Source: an uncultured Flavobacteriia bacterium | GTDB taxonomy: Bacteria > Bacteroidota > Bacteroidia > Flavobacteriales_D > Crocinitomicaceae | NCBI GenBank assembly: GCA_903930085.1 | Contig: CAIYXD010000576.1 | Location: forward strand, 1-5,128 | Direction: 5' to 3' | Length of the DNA: 5,128 bases | Shown here: piece by piece, positions 5,007-5,128 of the stretch | Layout of the letters: each line of letters begins with the position of its first letter | Numbering within the stretch: position 1 is the first letter of the stretch | Notes under the pieces: model-generated | What the model was told of the DNA's origin: nothing | What the model saw: the letters and a program-made list of their open reading frames with translations, nothing else | Databases searched by the model: none | Program-made: the position numbers and the translations under genes

Positions 5007-5128
5007 ATGAAAAAGAGCATAATCGTAGCTATTTTATCTTTGATTTCCGGTTTTTCATTGGCGCAGTTTGGCGCAGCTGGCGGAATAAGTGTTCTGAAAG
5101 CTTTTGGAATGCCAAAACCATACGTTGG
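5007..5128 (+). CDS. Exported protein of unknown family (partial, only N-terminus)
   Basis: Forty complete codons are present and open to the window edge. Residues 1-19 are a type I signal peptide (MKKS, then IIVAILSLISGF, cleavage at SLA|QF, again with Gln at +1). The mature start is Gly-rich, GAAGGISVLKAFGMPKPYVG (22-41, the last residue read from an incomplete GGN codon), which resembles the first strand of some Bacteroidota outer-membrane beta-barrel proteins, but too little is visible to assign a family. It has its own promoter and is insulated from glutamate dehydrogenase by the terminator, so it is an independent unit. The start is set by the signal peptide. Confidence 0.8.
   Translation, partial: MKKSIIVAILSLISGFSLAQFGAAGGISVLKAFGMPKPYV

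Overview
The window comes from a low-GC member of the Bacteroidota, most likely Flavobacteriales. The reasons are the -7 elements of the TAnnTTTG type, the lack of Shine-Dalgarno sites at starts, signal peptides cut just before Gln, and several protein families typical of that group (an SdiA-regulated-domain propeller, a small protein commonly labelled 'phosphoribosylpyrophosphate synthetase', a DUF2892 membrane protein, and a Bacteroidota-style glutamate dehydrogenase). A closer placement, for example near Fluviicola/Crocinitomicaceae, would be a guess.

Layout. Positions 1-3083 are all minus-strand. Read in the direction of transcription from the right, they hold an SdiA-regulated-domain protein (3083-2142). 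A small conserved protein follows (1896-1567), with an ATGA overlap onto a DsbA/FrnE-type thiol oxidoreductase (1570-935). Then come a two-helix DUF2892 membrane protein (855-646) and the start of an exported, probable outer-membrane beta-barrel protein that runs off the left edge (420-1). To the right, on the plus strand, are glutamate dehydrogenase (3505-4782) with a strong intrinsic terminator (4819-4858) and the first 40 codons of another exported protein (5007 onward), which has a clear -33/-7 promoter.

How the parts relate. The small protein and the DsbA-like protein are translationally coupled. The DUF2892 gene follows 79 bp later and may have its own promoter. Two short dyads with the spacing of CRP/FNR-family sites (463-478 and 895-908) lie in the two gaps upstream of the beta-barrel and DUF2892 genes. 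Each is centred 28-30 bp from a candidate -7 element, where a class II activator would sit, and neither promoter has a visible -33 box. A nearly perfect 21-bp palindrome (3151-3171) lies in the divergent gap between the SdiA-regulated gene and glutamate dehydrogenase.

The rest is ordinary chromosomal sequence. I see no tRNA, rRNA, CRISPR array, insertion sequence, prophage or defence genes, and I did not find a convincing new system. The most open stretch is the 421-bp gap 3084-3504, which may hold a decayed coding remnant but no gene I can support.
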